From assembly GCA_028274465.1 (NCBI GenBank), contig CM051455.1:137661284-137725283 (forward strand): a DNA stretch of 64,000 bases, written 5' to 3'. Source of the DNA: Plantago ovata. Its lineage: Eukaryota > Streptophyta > Magnoliopsida > Lamiales > Plantaginaceae. Position numbers and translations under genes: made by a program. This document shows positions 60,066 through 64,000 of this stretch, in pieces (positions within the stretch are counted from its first letter, which is position 1; every line of letters begins with the position of its first letter). A model generated the notes under the pieces. It had not been told where the DNA came from. It saw only the letters and a program-made list of their open reading frames with translations, and searched no databases.

Positions 60066-63000
60066 CTCCACTCACTGACATAGGTAGCTCACACCAACCT
60101 ATCGATCAAATGCTTCCTTGGCTGCTGGTGGATTAGGCAAACTCCCTTCTTTTTTTATCTGTTCTCTTTTCTTTCATAAAGGGTCCTTGAGCTAGAATCA
60201 ATTGCATGGACAAGGGAAAAGGCTTTAACTTCTTAAGGGATTTATACAAAGCTTCCTAATAGATATAGATAGAGATGTTGTTTTCCTTGCACTCATTTCT
60301 CAACTTACTCCAAGGAGTTCAATTTGCCGAAAAAGGGGGAATCTCTTTCATAGGAAACTTGAGCTCAACTGATCTTTATTTAGGGATTTCTTTTTAGAAA
60401 AAAAAAAAGGTACCTGCTTGGTCAACCACTCTACTTTCTTAAGCACTAAACGAAGGCAGTCAATCCATCTTTCTCTATCCTTATTTTCATTGTTGGGCAC
60501 TAAAAGTCTTTGTGAATGTATTTGCAGGGTTATATCTCCGATCACTAAGACCGAGGGATGCATACGTGGTTTCTAACTCAGATGAAGCAGTTCCCAGGCG
60601 TTTGTGGGTCAACCTTAAAAGGAAATCGGGCGCTTACAAGCGCCCTGGAGGGGCTATTGACAGATAAGAGTGTTCCAGTGGAAAAGGAACGATGCCCAGG
60701 TACGAGGGAGGAGCAAGTTTTAGCTAATGGAGCAGTTTGAGTATCACCAGACCGCAGGCCTCGGCTTAAGAACGAGAGCGTATTACGTTCACTACAAAAT
60801 AGGACTTCCCCTTTCTTTGCTGAATAAACGTCAGTCTCACCGCTTGAATGCAAATTGGCTGAACTGCACGCTGGAGTTCTCTCGAAGAAAGACCTTCTTA
60901 TTTGTTTGTTTACCAGGCGTAACTCTAAAACATTGCTTTCTAGCGGGTCTCACTCTTTCTATTGATCATATTTTCCTCTTATGGGAAGCATGCTTCAACC
61001 ATATCCTTTTACCTTTACTCATCCAGTCAAGTAGAAAGATGGTCGACTCTTATAGATGTAGCAGTCGTTCTTTTGTCTTACAGTCCAAATAGCTTATTTA
61101 GATTTAGAAATCCCGGGCTAGCAAGTAGGAGTCCCAATGCTTTCGTCTCAGGGTAGAAGAAGGGGAGAGGCATAGGCTAGAAAGATAGGATTCGAAAAGA
61201 TTGCTTACTCTGATATAGAGTTAAAGGGAGAGCAGTGGTCCGCACGCACCGTCGGATCATTACATTAAGGTCAAGCCTTCTTCGCCCTCTACGGGGAAAT
61301 TCAATGCTCAAGTTGTTATACCAGTCAAGTTTCAATATATAGTCAGTTTTACGAATTAAGCAGTCTACTTTTACTTTGACCAAGCTGTTTCATTTCAGTA
61401 GTGAAAGTCGTTCCAACAGACAAAGACTAGAAGAGAAGCTCTGCTAAAGAAGGGACTTCTACTAACCAAAGTAGAAGCTAGAAGGAGGGAGAGATATTCT
61501 GCAGAAGTCATACTAACCTAACAATATTCTCTTTCTTTTCTATCAAGCAGAAGGCGGGCCTCTCACCATGAAGTAAGGATAAGATCTCTCTCAAGGCCAT
61601 GGGCGAGAGAGTGTTCCATTTTGGAAGGTAAGGGGCTCCAATTCTCTCTTCTACGCGAATTCATAGGCGAAGAAGACTAATCTCTTTAGTACAAGTAAAT
61701 AGGTGAGATATTTGATGTGAGGAAAAGACAACTCAATCGGTTCACTTTCTCAAGGTCTGGTACTAAAGATCCAATCCATGTGAAAACGAAGTCTCATAGT
61801 CAAAAACGCGAGTGTGACCCCGGGTTCTGTGCAAAGCCGAAAGCCTACCGGCGCCTGATCTAAGACTAAGGCGCAAAGCTGCCGGGTACGGCAGGGAAAG
61901 AAATTCCATCTATTCAAGCAGAATCGGAGGCACCAATCGCTTCGGTGCCCCGAGCCGGGAGACCCAGAGTGGTCGAGAGACAAGAGCGGGAAGCCGCCAG
62001 AAGAGTTCCTATCCTTCCATCTATAGCCCCTTGCTGACACTTTTACTGGAATCCTTCCATGCCTCTCTTCCTTAGCTTAGCCTATTTCAAAAACCAATTG
62101 AATCTTCTTTCTCCGATACCACTATTTGATCCGATCTATATGAGACTCCTGCTTGGTCATCCAGAAGCCTTTGCTCAAGACTATACATAGATGCTGTCTG
62201 CCGAAATCGCTTAACCAAGTTCTCTATTCGAGATTTCCTTGGTCTACTCAGATGAGTCGATCCTATCTTGATCCTTCCTTCGCTCTGCCGGACAAGATAA
62301 GGGGAAAGAAAAAGAAATCATCCCATGAATGAAAAGAAGTCTCATCGCTGCCTGCCTAGTTGCTTCCTACGATTCCTCTTTTTTTTTATTTCTATTTTAT
62401 TTAAAGGAAATATTTAGGCTTACGCACCTAGTAAAGGGGAGCATTCTTCTAGATTTACTTCTTATACGACATTCTTGATTTGCTTGATACAGTCTCATTC
62501 AATAAATAGCTTAGGTAATAGATATGGGAATGACACTCCTACTTCTCCTTCAGAAGGATATCGAATTAAAATAGAATATATAAGAATCTATCGCTCATCA
62601 ATCTTTCCCCTCTATCTCTTTTGGGACAATCATTCCAATAGCAGGAGTACGGGTTGAAGGGCCAAGGGGTACGTCATCCCAAAGCCACGCAAGAAGGGAG
62701 GAAGGAAGGCTACCCGCAAGCACTCCACTTTTCATAAAATAGAGAATGCTGTCTTTTGAGAAAGGAAGAAATTGGCTTTCTAAAGCAGCAGCACCCGGGA
62801 GTTGTTCAACCAGCAGAAGGCGCGGCCAATAACAACAATGTACCAAATCCTTAATCAGTAGTGAACTGCTAGTTAACGCACTACTAAAGCAGAGTAGCCA
62901 GCACGCGCACATCATGATTTGCCAGAGGAGCTCAGAGCTCAGCGAATGGAAGAAGCAGGCAGGGATAGATAGAATTTGGTAGGGAAAAGTGCTTTCTTGG

Positions 63001-63815
63001 ACTTGTTCCCAAATGAGATCAAAGATCTTTCAAGGCCTTGATTTCCTACTAAAGAAAGACGGCTTCTATCAAGACTTTTTTTATATGATATGAAAAGAAA
63101 AGGTCGCAAACTCTCGCGATCACCAATGGGAGAGCCCAAACTCGTCTTTTTCTTAAAGAATCATGCCCTTCTGAATGGTTTTGTGATTGAATCACTCCCC
63201 TTTGGTTATGGGTCGGCACCCTCTTTCCCGAGGAACTATACTTTGACGTCGATATGCCTGAAAGGAAGATTCCTTTCCTATCCTGAACTTATATATTCAT
63301 ATAAGAGAACACGGGAAAGCTACCTTCAAAGGAAAGCGACAAAGAGGCAGACTTTACTGTTCCACCGATTAGACCCAAAGCCTAGAGTTGCTAGAAGGTG
63401 CTTGTGGAAGCGAAAGTGGTGCGAAGATGCGAGAGCGAGAAAGAAAAGAGAAATGCCATTATAGAAGAAAGCTGATCTTCCCACTATGATAGCCTCAGTC
63501 CTTGCTTTCTAAGATGGAGATAGGAAAGAAAGAAGCTAAGCCAGTGACTGGTCCCAATGGGCGTCTTTAGGTTGGTGTAAAGTAGGCGCTGGAATCCCGG
63601 CATAGCTTGGCTTTATATATAAAAATAGAAGAGTCGGAGAATTCTCTCATTCGCCCTTACTTAGATATCACACCAGAACAGAGTCGGAAATCACACCCCA
63701 GCTAACTGGACTTGAAGTCTTCCGAGGTTCACATACCAAGATGTTGAACTATCGCAGATGATCTCTCTCTTTAAGGGGGGCTAGACGCAACTTTGGCTTT
63801 TTCAAGATAGCTCTG
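60066..63815. other. Mitochondrial-type DNA block (candidate NUMT), about 3.75 kb
   Basis: Composition changes sharply from AT-rich nuclear DNA to evenly mixed, purine-rich text with runs such as AAAGAAAGAAG, GAAGGGGAGAGG and GGCGCCTGATC, very like plant mitochondrial intergenic DNA. No repeats of nuclear transposon type and no splice-like gene structure occur. Open frames include 62598-62915 minus (ILYFMKSGVLAGSLPSSLLA, WLWDDVPLGPSTRTPAIGM) and 63090-63464 plus (MKRKGRKLSRSPMGEPKLVF); I cannot name them, and mitochondrial genomes hold many such frames. No rRNA, tRNA or standard respiratory gene recognised. Both borders are telomere-like arrays. Confidence 0.65.
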
Positions 63816-64000
63816 CTTAGGGTTTGGGGTTGGGGTTGGGGGTTGGGGTTTTGGTTTGGGGTTTTAGGGTTTAGGGTTTAGGGGTTAGGGTTTAGGGTTT
63901 AGGGTTTGGGGTTTGGGGTTAGGGTTTAGGGTTTTAGGGTTTAGGGTTAGGGTTGGGGTTTGGGGTTTGGGGTTTGGGGTTTTGGGGTTGGGGTTTTGGG
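63816..64000 (+). repeat. Second interstitial telomere-like array, cut by window end
   Basis: TTAGGGTTTGGGGTTGGGG and similar, with TTTAGGG, TTTGGGG and GTTGGGG variants, same orientation as 59729-60065. It starts abruptly after CTCTGC and runs off the window. Confidence 0.92.

Noticed and set aside
63090..63464. 124-codon frame as a nuclear gene
   Set aside because: It lies within the mitochondrial-type block, has no recognised domain and a very basic random-looking tail.

Overview
This is nuclear DNA of a flowering plant, most likely a eudicot. Genes are intron-rich with GT-AG borders, the intergenic sequence is AT-rich, and the transposon content is typical of plants: LINEs, a TRIM, CACTA, hAT and Mutator-like elements, Stowaway-type MITEs and a chromovirus Gypsy remnant. 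I could not fix the species. A 100-base N gap at 22609-22708 marks a scaffold join.

Layout, left to right. 1-0.8 kb: 3' part of a PPR gene. 1.2-4.5 kb: a frameshifted PWWP-domain gene with a complete 276-bp TRIM in its 3' flank. 4.5-9.0 kb: two minus-strand LINEs, a Mutator-like MITE and one CACTA end. 9.0-14.3 kb: an anonymous duplicated segment, telomere-like repeats, then a 5'-truncated and frameshifted CTP synthase. 15-22 kb: MITE, organelle-like inserts and a SET-domain pseudogene. 23.1-25.4 kb: intact gene for a small two-helix membrane protein. 27.6-32.0 kb: intact Rab7 GTPase gene. 35.2-39.6 kb: inverted, decayed copy of the PWWP region, invaded by CACTA sequence. 40.4-41.0 kb: hAT element. 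41.4-44.9 kb: intact V-ATPase subunit C gene on the minus strand. 45.2-50.3 kb: Gypsy remnant, F-box pseudogene and a 1.2-kb Mutator-like element. 51.1-52.8 kb: second copy of the anonymous segment. 54.2-55.3 kb: intact EIF1AD-like gene. 55.7-56.9 kb: 3' part of an EDR4-like zinc-ribbon gene. 57.0-59.3 kb: second SET-domain pseudogene. 59.6-64.0 kb: telomere-like arrays on both sides of about 3.7 kb of mitochondrial-type DNA.

The intact genes are unrelated housekeeping functions (vacuolar/endosomal traffic by Rab7, vacuolar acidification by VHA-C, RNA binding by EIF1AD-like) and do not form an operon or pathway cluster. The main architectural signal is three duplicated segments (PWWP, anonymous, SET) found in the same order in the left part (1-20 kb) and right part (35-59 kb), the PWWP one inverted in the right part. 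This suggests an old local segmental duplication followed by separate gene loss and transposon invasion. I see no operon-like or defence-like new system; the most unusual object is the organellar DNA block bounded by telomere-like repeats at the right end.
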